DNA from: an uncultured Pseudomonadota bacterium
GTDB taxonomy: Bacteria; Pseudomonadota; Gammaproteobacteria; Burkholderiales; Eutrophovitaceae
Reading direction: 5' to 3'
DNA: 45,830 nucleotides
NCBI GenBank assembly: GCA_913057675.1
Contig: CAJXOL010000004.1
Coordinates: 1 to 45,830 of the forward strand
Shown here: piece after piece, positions 18,583 through 26,676 of the stretch
Numbering within the stretch: the stretch's first letter is position 1
Layout of the letters: every line of letters starts with the position of its first letter
Made by a program: the position numbers and the translations under genes
Notes under the pieces: generated by a model
The model's input: the letters and a program-made list of their open reading frames with translations, nothing else
The model's database searches: none
What the model was told of the DNA's origin: nothing

Positions 18583-19377
18583 GTGATTTTCAATTCCCTA
18601 TATCGTAATTCGCAGCTGATAAAGATATTGCTTACAGGCGCCTTGATGGCATCTATTTCTAATTCAAGCGCTAATGACCGAGTTTTCATTGATGATCTTC
18701 AAGGAATTTGGTTTGAGAAAACCTATCTTGAAGCGTTAAGGCAGACCAAGCAGCCGCATGAGGCAGAAAAACAATCTAAACCGGTATTGATTGCAATAAA
18801 AAAAGAAGGGCGTGCTTACCCCTATTTTGCGACAGATATGGTTAAGGCAACGCTGATGATTGTATTTGATGTGGAACCTAGCCAAGAGCCAAATACATAT
18901 CGATTGGTGCTGGGTGAAAGAAATGCGCCGACCTCTGCGGAAGATGTTGTTTACGTGTGGTTTAAAGGTGAAAAATCTCTAGATGGCCAATTTCGAAATC
19001 TTCAGATTCAAGAACCTCTTGTGATGGCTGGTAAGTGGGCCTCATACGAGCGCGTGGGGAAAGAGCTCGGTCCTATTATCAATAACATCGTTTTGAGTGG
19101 TCAGTATCTTGATGAGGCTGGAAAAAAATGGACGTTTACGGACGGCGGTAAGGCATCTTTTCCTGATAAGACTCCCTTTTATTACGAGATTTCTTTGGTA
19201 GCAGATGGTGCCACCTGTGATTATATTGAGGTTGAAGATTTGAAATCTGCTACAGGTTTGGCTTACTACGGCTTTAACTGGAACCAGTCCGGAGTAATGG
19301 AGCTTTATGAGGCTAATTTAGAAAGTGGAAACATTCAATGTCAGTCCAAGCCTTTTGTGGTGTTAACACCTATGTAG
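18583..19377 (+). CDS. Hypothetical exported protein
   Basis: 264 aa ORF; N-terminal hydrophobic segment ILLTGALMASISNSSAND resembling a signal peptide; no family recognised. Confidence 0.75.
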   Translation: MIFNSLYRNSQLIKILLTGALMASISNSSANDRVFIDDLQGIWFEKTYLEALRQTKQPHEAEKQSKPVLIAIKKEGRAYPYFATDMVKATLMIVFDVEPSQEPNTYRLVLGERNAPTSAEDVVYVWFKGEKSLDGQFRNLQIQEPLVMAGKWASYERVGKELGPIINNIVLSGQYLDEAGKKWTFTDGGKASFPDKTPFYYEISLVADGATCDYIEVEDLKSATGLAYYGFNWNQSGVMELYEANLESGNIQCQSKPFVVLTPM

Positions 19378-19430
19378 TGTTTTTTTTGGAAATTTTTTTA
19401 TTAATTCTTGAAGATCATTGAAGGTGCCTT

Positions 19431-20879
19431 ATGAGTGACGTCGAAAAAAAACATACTCAAAGTAGCATCGACACAGTCCGGCGATCTTTGGAAGATATCA
19501 AGGCAACGCTCGGAAAATATCAGCATATAGATGGCTTTTTAGGTGATCAGGTCGCATCTCGCCGAGATCTAGGTGATGAGTTTATTCAAGAAAAAAACCT
19601 AATCGGGCTGCAGGATAAGCTGGATGCGATGCATCCAGCGGATATTGCTGCCATCTTAGAGCAAATGCCTCTGGATGAGCGTTTGCTGGTGTGGAAGCTC
19701 GTCCGATCTAACCTAGATGGAGACGTGTTGCTTGAAGCGTCAGATGCTGTTAGACAAACGTTAATAGCGGATATGGATGTTCAAGAGCTCTTGGCGGCGA
19801 CGGAGCAGTTGGATGCTGATGAAATTGCAGATCTTGCTCCAGATCTACCTGAGGGAGTCATTGCTGACGTATTTCGATCTTTGTCAGAAACCGAACGATT
19901 ACAACTTAAAGCAGCCTTATCGTACCCTGAGGATACTGTCGGTGCATTAATGGATTTTGAAATGGTGACTGTTCGAGAGGATGTGTCGCTCGACGTGGTG
20001 CTGAGATATTTGCGTCGATTGGAAAAGCTGCCACCTAATACAGACAAGCTTTTTGTCGTTGATCGTCGTGAAATTTTAAAAGGTGCTTTATCCATTAGTG
20101 ACTTAATTGTTACTTCGCCTGAAACTAAAGTGTGTGATGTGATGTCCACTGCTGTTGTTAACTTCAACCCAGACCAGGAAGCAGAGAGTGCCGCACACGC
20201 TTTTGAACGCTACGACTTAGTATCAGCCCCTGTTGTTGACGCACACAATCGCATTGTGGGTCGGATGACGATCACTGATATTGTGGATTATATCCGGGAG
20301 GATGCTGAGCAAGAATCGTTAGGGAAAGTGGGGCTTCGGGATGAGGATTTGTTCTCCTCTGTTTGGAAGAGCGCTAAAAACAGGTGGCTTTGGCTAGCTG
20401 TGAATTTAGGGACGGCTTTCTTTGCGTCTCGAGTCATTGGTTTATTTGAGGACTCGATAGAACAGTTGGTTGCTCTGGCTGCGCTCATGCCTATTGTTGC
20501 CGCTATAGCTGGCAACTCAGGGAATCAGACGGTTACGTTGATTGTTAGAGCATTAGCCTTTGAAGAAATCAATAAAAATAATGCGAAAGGCCTCCTTCGC
20601 AAAGAACTTGCCATCGCACTTGTGAATGGTGTTTTGTGGGGTTCAGTCGCTGGTTTTTTTGCGTGGCTTCTTTACGGAAATATCGCTCTTGGCTTGGTCA
20701 TGTTGAGCGCGATGCTGCTTAATTTAATAGTCGGGGCTGCGGTGGGTATGCTAGTCCCATTATTTTTACAAAAGATGGGAAGAGATCCAGCTATTGGATC
20801 CTCAGTTTTATTAACGTTTAGTACTGATAGTATGGGATTTTTAATATTTCTTGGAATGGCGACTTTATTCTTAGTCTAA
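19431..20879 (+). CDS. mgtE: Magnesium transporter MgtE
   Basis: N-domain LHPADIAAILEQMPLDERLLVWKL-type repeat, CBS pair (VCDVMSTAVVNFNPDQ..., VVDAHNRIVGRMTITDIVDYI), TM region ALMPIVAAIAGNSGNQTVTLIVRALA...GRDPAIGSSVLLTFSTDSMGF. Confidence 0.96.
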   Translation: MSDVEKKHTQSSIDTVRRSLEDIKATLGKYQHIDGFLGDQVASRRDLGDEFIQEKNLIGLQDKLDAMHPADIAAILEQMPLDERLLVWKLVRSNLDGDVLLEASDAVRQTLIADMDVQELLAATEQLDADEIADLAPDLPEGVIADVFRSLSETERLQLKAALSYPEDTVGALMDFEMVTVREDVSLDVVLRYLRRLEKLPPNTDKLFVVDRREILKGALSISDLIVTSPETKVCDVMSTAVVNFNPDQEAESAAHAFERYDLVSAPVVDAHNRIVGRMTITDIVDYIREDAEQESLGKVGLRDEDLFSSVWKSAKNRWLWLAVNLGTAFFASRVIGLFEDSIEQLVALAALMPIVAAIAGNSGNQTVTLIVRALAFEEINKNNAKGLLRKELAIALVNGVLWGSVAGFFAWLLYGNIALGLVMLSAMLLNLIVGAAVGMLVPLFLQKMGRDPAIGSSVLLTFSTDSMGFLIFLGMATLFLV

Positions 20880-20935
20880 ATACTTATGAAATTTGTTGAT
20901 ATACCCATGTTCCTTATACGAGTTATTATTTATTT

Positions 20936-21886
20936 ATGAAAAACGCCTTTAGATCAGACATATCTCCTTCAGAAATCACATCAAGAACATTATTTGAGTC
21001 TAGACGGCGATGGATGCAAGGAAGCCTCGCCTCTTTAGCGACGATGGCCATCGCTCCGGCAAGTGCTAAGTCGCGCGATGGAAAAGATTTTCCTGTTGCA
21101 TTCGAGTCCGAAAAAAGTGAATTTTCGACTGCTGAGAAGCTAACAACCTATTCGGATGTGACTCGATATAACAATTTTTACGAGTTTGGCACAGGAAAAG
21201 AAGATCCAGTTGAACAGGCCCATAGATTGAAGACCGATGGGTGGACAATAAATATCATAGGTGAAGTTCATCGACCACAAAGGTTCGATATCGATCAACT
21301 CTTGCGGCTTGCGCCACTTGAGGAGCGAATTTATCGACTGCGGTGTGTCGAGGCCTGGTCCATGGTGATTCCATGGATCGGTTTCCCGCTGTCAAAATTA
21401 CTGGACTTGGTTCAGCCTACTGGAAATGCGCGTTATGTGGAGTTTATTTCTTTGTACGACCCAGAGCAAATGCCGGGTCAAAGGAGTGCCGTGCTTGACT
21501 GGCCATATAAGGAGGGGTTGCGATTGGATGAGGCCATGAATCCACTGACACTTTTGACGTTAGGTTTATATGGTGAAATTTTGCCTAATCAAAATGGAGC
21601 ACCTGTGAGGTTGGTGGTGCCGTGGAAGTATGGTTTTAAAAGTGCGAAATCAATCGTGACAATTAAATTGACCGAAAAGCAACCGGCTACCGCCTGGAAT
21701 GTTTCCAATCCTAGTGAGTATGGGTTTTATTCCAATGTAAACCCACAGGTCTCACATCCAAGGTGGAGTCAGCGGAAGGAGCGACGTATTGGAGAGTTTC
21801 TAAAACGAGATACGGAAATGTTCAACGGCTATTCCGAATGGGTTGCAGATTTGTATCGTGATTTAGATTTAAGCAAGCACTTCTGA
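20936..21886 (+). CDS. msrP: Protein-methionine-sulfoxide reductase catalytic subunit MsrP (YedY)
   Basis: Tat-like [81 protein letters not shown]. Confidence 0.96.
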   Translation: MKNAFRSDISPSEITSRTLFESRRRWMQGSLASLATMAIAPASAKSRDGKDFPVAFESEKSEFSTAEKLTTYSDVTRYNNFYEFGTGKEDPVEQAHRLKTDGWTINIIGEVHRPQRFDIDQLLRLAPLEERIYRLRCVEAWSMVIPWIGFPLSKLLDLVQPTGNARYVEFISLYDPEQMPGQRSAVLDWPYKEGLRLDEAMNPLTLLTLGLYGEILPNQNGAPVRLVVPWKYGFKSAKSIVTIKLTEKQPATAWNVSNPSEYGFYSNVNPQVSHPRWSQRKERRIGEFLKRDTEMFNGYSEWVADLYRDLDLSKHF

Positions 21887-21900
21887 CGCACGTCTCTTTT

Positions 21901-22515
21901 ATGCGCGATACTCCGCGACCGCAACGTTTAAGAGTGGGTATAGACACTCGAATTATTTGGTTAGTCAGTTTAATTCCGCTGATCACGCTGTGTGGGCGAG
22001 GCATGATGGGCGAACTAACAGCCAATCCAATTGAATATATTTCTAAATTTACTGGTTGGTGGACACTTTTTTCTCTTTTGCTGACCTTGGGTGTAACGCC
22101 TGCTAGATATTTTTTTAGCATGCCGATACTGTTTCCTCTAAGAAGAACATTTGGGCTTATTACTTTTGTTTACGCAACAATCCATTTTTTAACTTGGTTG
22201 GTTTTGGATCAATTCTTTGACTGGACGGAAATTGCATTAGATCTATCTGAGCGCCCATTTATTTATATTGGCTTCGTCGCTTTTCTTGGGCTTTGTATAT
22301 TAGCTCTGACATCAACCAATCGTGCAAAAGTGGTTCTCGGATCTGTGCGTTGGAGGCGGATGCACAAGAGTGTTTACCTCATTGCAATTTTAGGCGTGAC
22401 GCACTTTTATATTTTAGTTAAAAGTGACGTGTGGGAACCGTTAACGTTTGGAGCAGTGCTCTTTTTGTTGTTGGGATATCGACTGTTTCTCCGATTGTTG
22501 AACAATAGACGTTAA
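21901..22515 (+). CDS. msrQ: Protein-methionine-sulfoxide reductase heme-binding subunit MsrQ (YedZ)
   Basis: TGWWTLFSLLLTLGVTPARY, RRTFGLITFVYATIHFLTWLVLDQ, VRWRRMHKSVYLIAILGVTHFYILVKSD; directly follows msrP. Confidence 0.95.
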   Translation: MRDTPRPQRLRVGIDTRIIWLVSLIPLITLCGRGMMGELTANPIEYISKFTGWWTLFSLLLTLGVTPARYFFSMPILFPLRRTFGLITFVYATIHFLTWLVLDQFFDWTEIALDLSERPFIYIGFVAFLGLCILALTSTNRAKVVLGSVRWRRMHKSVYLIAILGVTHFYILVKSDVWEPLTFGAVLFLLLGYRLFLRLLNNRR

Positions 22516-22538
22516 TCACTCCGATACTTAATTGGTAT

Positions 22539-23435
22539 TCAACGTGTATTGCGGCGAATGGTTAAAAAAATTCCTAAAAGTATCCCTGAAAATCCCAGCA
22601 AACTGCTAAGCCCTACACTTTCATTAAGAATAACCCATGCGAGTGCAGATGCCGCAATTGGTTCTGCGAATATCATTGTGGAAACAAGTGTTGCTGGGAA
22701 TCGACGAACTCCCCAATTAAGAATTGTGTGCCCAATGAGTTGTGGGCCCAGAGCTAAACAGAAGATATATACCCAAGCCGCGCCAGGCATATTGAAAGCT
22801 AAATGTTCCATATTGGGCAGGTTATATAAAACTAGCGCCATCGCGGCGAAACTATATGTAAGAAAAACGTAGACTTTTAACTCAATGGCCTGTCGAAGCG
22901 TACGGCCAATGATGAGATAGGCTGCGATTGAGATTGCCCCTAAAGTTGCTAGCAGCTCACCTTTAATAGATCTTTGTGTTTGATTCATGAATATTTCTTC
23001 ATTAAGACTAAAAAGGAAGAAGGCGCTTCCTGTTGCAATGAGTATGCCGAAGAGCTGTTTTTTGCTGATTGTCTCGTTCAGAAAAATGAAGCTTAACAAG
23101 GCGACCCAAACCGGACTCGTTGTTACAAGAAATGTACTTTTGGCGACGGAAATATGTTCTAGGGATACGGTCCAGGTCATGAAGTGTGCGGCTAAAAAAA
23201 TGCCTGATAGCGCACTTTGAATAATTGTTTGGGCATTACACTGACGAATCGTTTCAATGATTGATCTAAAGGAAAGAAGACCAAGAAAGAATGATGCGAT
23301 GGCCAGTCGCAGGAATACGATAGTGTTTGAGGATGCCCCTTCGCTTTGAGCGCTACGGACAAGTATCGCTGCTGTGGAGATTACTAAAACAGCAAATACA
23401 AGTGGGAGGGTGTTCTGATGTGTTTTGTTTTTTAT
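22539..23435 (-). CDS. DMT superfamily (EamA) transporter; N-terminal extension lacks ATG/GTG/TTG start
   Basis: ORF track begins at internal Met 23180. Same frame continues upstream without stop to 23435 and encodes IKNKTHQNTLPLVFAVLVISTAAILVRSAQSEGASSNTIVFLRLAIASFFLGLLSFRSII..., a typical EamA N-terminus; TAG at 23444..23442 closes the frame. Confidence 0.8.
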   Translation of the reverse strand: MKNKTHQNTLPLVFAVLVISTAAILVRSAQSEGASSNTIVFLRLAIASFFLGLLSFRSIIETIRQCNAQTIIQSALSGIFLAAHFMTWTVSLEHISVAKSTFLVTTSPVWVALLSFIFLNETISKKQLFGILIATGSAFFLFSLNEEIFMNQTQRSIKGELLATLGAISIAAYLIIGRTLRQAIELKVYVFLTYSFAAMALVLYNLPNMEHLAFNMPGAAWVYIFCLALGPQLIGHTILNWGVRRFPATLVSTMIFAEPIAASALAWVILNESVGLSSLLGFSGILLGIFLTIRRNTR

Positions 23436-23450
23436 AACCGGCTAAGCCAA

Positions 23451-23897
23451 TTAATTCAGTTTATCAGGAGGAGTTGGCCCCGGTGGTAATGCGTACACGT
23501 CAATACCTTCGTCCTTTAATTCTTGCATGACTTCAACGGTAGCCTCACCGCGAATTGAGCGACTGTCAGATTCCCCATAAAAAATTTTTCTAGCTTCATC
23601 TGGGAACTCCGTACCGACATCTTCAGTATTTTTCGCGATATATTCGATAAACTGATCATGAAGTTGCTGGAGGTCTACCCCAGCTAGGGCCATTTCCTTC
23701 TGTTTGATTTTTGAAGCAGTCTTTTTGTCTGGCAATGTGTTGAGATAAGGGGCCGAGAGCTGTTTGGAAATAGTTGTCGAGCCACAAACTGGACATGATA
23801 ATTGTCCATTTGATATTTGCTTATCAAAATCGTCTTGAGAGGAAAACCAGCCTTCAAACTTATGTTCTTGGCCGCAAGCTAAATCGTAAACAATCAT
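23451..23897 (-). CDS. DUF1178 family protein
   Basis: MIVYDLACGQEHKFEGWFSSQDDFDKQISNGQLSCPVCGSTTISKQLSAPYL...; short N-terminal Cys-pair domain characteristic of DUF1178. Confidence 0.9.
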   Translation of the reverse strand: MIVYDLACGQEHKFEGWFSSQDDFDKQISNGQLSCPVCGSTTISKQLSAPYLNTLPDKKTASKIKQKEMALAGVDLQQLHDQFIEYIAKNTEDVGTEFPDEARKIFYGESDSRSIRGEATVEVMQELKDEGIDVYALPPGPTPPDKLN

Positions 23898-23995
23898 TAT
23901 TGGAACCTAAGTAAATCGAAAAATAATCATATTGGACTCTATTCTATCGCATTCACTTCATACGAAAAATGAGATAAAACTATACATACCAGCAG

Positions 23996-25249
23996 TTAGT
24001 GTGCATCGGGCGCAGTTTGTTCCTTTGAGAAAAGATCCTCGATGGTTTCGCGCTCACGAATCACATAGGTACGTTCATTACTGATCAGTATTTCAGGTGC
24101 TCTTGGACGGCTGTTGTAGTTGGAGCTCATGGTCATTCCGTATGCCCCAACAGAGTGAATAGCTAGAACATCGCCTTCATTGGCTGAAAGGTTACGGTCT
24201 TTTCCCAGAAAGTCCCCTGTCTCACAGATTGGCCCAACGATATCGTAAAGTTTTGCCGGATCTGAATTTTTATGAGTTATGTTGTCGATTTGATGATAGG
24301 CGCCGTAGAGTGATGGTCTTGCTAAGTCATTCATAGCCGCGTCGACGACAATAAAATTCTTATTGGATCCGTGTTTAAGGTATTCAATTGTGGTGAGTAG
24401 CACCCCAGAGTTGCCAACGATAGATCGACCTGGCTCTACAATAATTTCTTGTTTACGTCCGTTCATGACTTCGAGCAACATTGATACGAATTTTTCTTGG
24501 TCAATCGGAGTTTCATTTTCATACTGAATACCGAGTCCTCCCCCAAAGTCGATGTGTTTGATGAGGATGCTTTCATTTTCAAGCGCATCCACTAACTCGA
24601 CCATTTTTAATGCGGCATCTCGCATGGGCGCGATATCAGTTAATTGGGATCCAATATGGCAATCGATTCCAGTGGGGCTTATGTGTGGCAATTCGTTCGC
24701 TATTTTGTACAGTCTAGGAGCATCATTAACCTCCACTCCAAATTTATTTTCTTTTAGCCCGGTAGAAATGTAGGGATGGGTCTTGGCATCAACATCAGGA
24801 TTAACTCTGAAGCTGATATTTGCATCTTGATTTAATTCTTGTGCAACCGCAGCGATTCGATATAGTTCTGATTCAGATTCAATATTGAAACATTTTATTT
24901 TTTGTTTTAATGCATAACGAATTTCTTCCTGAGTTTTTCCTACACCGGAAAAAACCACTTTACTGGGGTCTCCGCCGGCGGCTAAAACTCTGGTTAGTTC
25001 CCCTCCGGACACAATATCGAAACCACTTCCGAGACGCGACAAAATGTTAATAATCGCAATATTTGAGTTAGCTTTTACCGCGTAGCAAATCAGGTGTTCA
25101 CGTTGATCAAAGGCATCTTTAAAACGATTGAAATTAGTTTCAATTGATCGTTTCGAATAGACATAACAAGGCGTTCCGAATTCCTTTGCGACCTCGATTG
25201 CTGATTTGTTTTCGATAAAGAGATGGCCTGACTTTCGGTTAATTGTCAT
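23996..25249 (-). CDS. lysA: Diaminopimelate decarboxylase
   Basis: AIEVAKEFGTPCYVYSKRSIETNF, YAVKANSNIAIINIL, FSGVGKTQEEI, HIGSQLTDIAP, DFGGGLGIQYENE, EPGRSIVGNSGVLLT; likely start ATG 25249 rather than 25300. Confidence 0.96.
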   Translation of the reverse strand: MTINRKSGHLFIENKSAIEVAKEFGTPCYVYSKRSIETNFNRFKDAFDQREHLICYAVKANSNIAIINILSRLGSGFDIVSGGELTRVLAAGGDPSKVVFSGVGKTQEEIRYALKQKIKCFNIESESELYRIAAVAQELNQDANISFRVNPDVDAKTHPYISTGLKENKFGVEVNDAPRLYKIANELPHISPTGIDCHIGSQLTDIAPMRDAALKMVELVDALENESILIKHIDFGGGLGIQYENETPIDQEKFVSMLLEVMNGRKQEIIVEPGRSIVGNSGVLLTTIEYLKHGSNKNFIVVDAAMNDLARPSLYGAYHQIDNITHKNSDPAKLYDIVGPICETGDFLGKDRNLSANEGDVLAIHSVGAYGMTMSSNYNSRPRAPEILISNERTYVIRERETIEDLFSKEQTAPDAH

Positions 25250-25406
25250 TATTATTCTCGCTTTGAGGATTTTGATCGACGTTTCTTGAGATATCTGCAT
25301 CTTCTAGGGTCGAGGATTCCGGAACGTAGAGTGGCCCAGTTTGTCCGCAACTTGATACAAGGAATAAACAAAATATCGTGATGGCTAGTTTTTCTAATTG
25401 ACTCAT
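25239..25406 (-). CDS. lptM: Small LptM/YifL-like lipoprotein
   Basis: 55 aa ORF absent from track: MSQLEKLAITIFCLFLVSSCGQTGPLYVPESSTLEDADISRNVDQNPQSENNNDN; lipobox LVSSC and CGQTGPLY-P motif; immediately upstream of and overlapping lysA. Confidence 0.85.
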   Translation of the reverse strand: MSQLEKLAITIFCLFLVSSCGQTGPLYVPESSTLEDADISRNVDQNPQSENNNDN

Positions 25407-25411
25407 TATAT

Positions 25412-26128
25412 TTATGGATATGAATGGGATATTGTGGTTTCGATCCAGTCCTCTACCTGCTTTGTTAGATCGGCGGGTGACTGATGTGCTGTTTTTATAG
25501 GTTTGCCGATTGTCACGGTAATTGTCCCTGGTTTTTTAAGTAACGCATTTTTTGGCCAGTATTCACCCGCATTATGAGCGACCGGTACAATATCTGATTG
25601 AAGCTGAGCTGAGAGCCATGCGCCTCCAATTTGATAGCTTCCGCGTTTGCCCGGAGCTATTCTAGTTCCTTCCGGAAACACAATAATGTACCAGCCGTTC
25701 TTAATTCTGTTTATGCCTTGAGTCCTCATTTGTTTTAATGCTCTAGGGCCGCTTGACCGGTCGATTGCGATGGGATTCATCATCGCAAGCCCCCAACCAA
25801 AAAACGGAACATATAATAGACTTTTCTTTAGAACCCAGACCTGAGGAGGGAAAATAGTTTGAAATGCAAACGTTTCCCAAGCCGATTGGTGTTTGGAGAG
25901 GATCACACAGGGATTATCTGGAATGTTTTCCAAGCCTTCGACGCGATACTTAATACCGCAAATATATTTAGCGAGAAAAGTGATGCAGTGAGACCATAAA
26001 GTGATGATCTGGTATCTCCGCATTGAAGAGAGGGGAAATGTTAAAAGAGCGACAACTGAAAAGATAACCGTAAGGACGAATCTTAATAATTCGAACATTA
26101 AGGACCGAGCTAAATTAATCACCATCAA
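25412..26128 (-). CDS. plsC: 1-acyl-sn-glycerol-3-phosphate acyltransferase (lysophospholipid acyltransferase)
   Basis: SKHQSAWETFAF (HX4D-type motif region), FFGWGLAMMNPIAIDRS, IIVFPEGTRIAPG. Confidence 0.92.
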   Translation of the reverse strand: MMVINLARSLMFELLRFVLTVIFSVVALLTFPLSSMRRYQIITLWSHCITFLAKYICGIKYRVEGLENIPDNPCVILSKHQSAWETFAFQTIFPPQVWVLKKSLLYVPFFGWGLAMMNPIAIDRSSGPRALKQMRTQGINRIKNGWYIIVFPEGTRIAPGKRGSYQIGGAWLSAQLQSDIVPVAHNAGEYWPKNALLKKPGTITVTIGKPIKTAHQSPADLTKQVEDWIETTISHSYP

Positions 26129-26661
26129 TGGGAAATGATATGTTTGACAGCGTCGTTTAAGTCAACAAACTGTATCGTACCTTTAGGTAGTCCTTGACCT
26201 GCATTCGTTTCTTCGCCTTTTCCAGTTCGTACTAAGATAGGTTTAGCGCCAACAGCCTGTGCTGCTTGAAGGTCTTTAAGTGAATCTCCAATGAAGGGCA
26301 CATTTTTCAAATTGACGTTAAAACGTTTTGATATATCTAGAAGCATGCCGGGTTTAGGTTTGCGACAGTCGCAGTTACACTCGTTTGTGTGGGGACAAAA
26401 AAACAAGGCATCGATGCGACCACCGACATTAGCTAACGCCCGATACATTTTTTCGTTGATTGCATTGAGTGTCGCCATGCCAAATAGCCCTCTGCCAACT
26501 CCAGATTGATTAGTGGCTACCACGACGCGATAGCCGGCATGATTTAGGCGAGCAATAGCCTCCAAACTCTGCGGTATTGGCTTCCACTCTGCCGGGGCCT
26601 TGATATATTGGTCGCTATCAAAATTGATTACCCCATCTCTGTCGATTATTACGAGCTTCAT
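26125..26661 (-). CDS. gmhB: D-glycero-beta-D-manno-heptose 1,7-bisphosphate 7-phosphatase
   Basis: IIDRDGVINFDSDQYIKAPAEWKPIP, VVATNQSGVGRGLF, FFCPHTNECNCDCRKPKPGML, FIGDSLKDLQAAQAVGAKPILVRTGKG. Confidence 0.95.
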   Translation of the reverse strand: MKLVIIDRDGVINFDSDQYIKAPAEWKPIPQSLEAIARLNHAGYRVVVATNQSGVGRGLFGMATLNAINEKMYRALANVGGRIDALFFCPHTNECNCDCRKPKPGMLLDISKRFNVNLKNVPFIGDSLKDLQAAQAVGAKPILVRTGKGEETNAGQGLPKGTIQFVDLNDAVKHIISH

Positions 26662-26676
26662 ATTTTATAATGTTGA

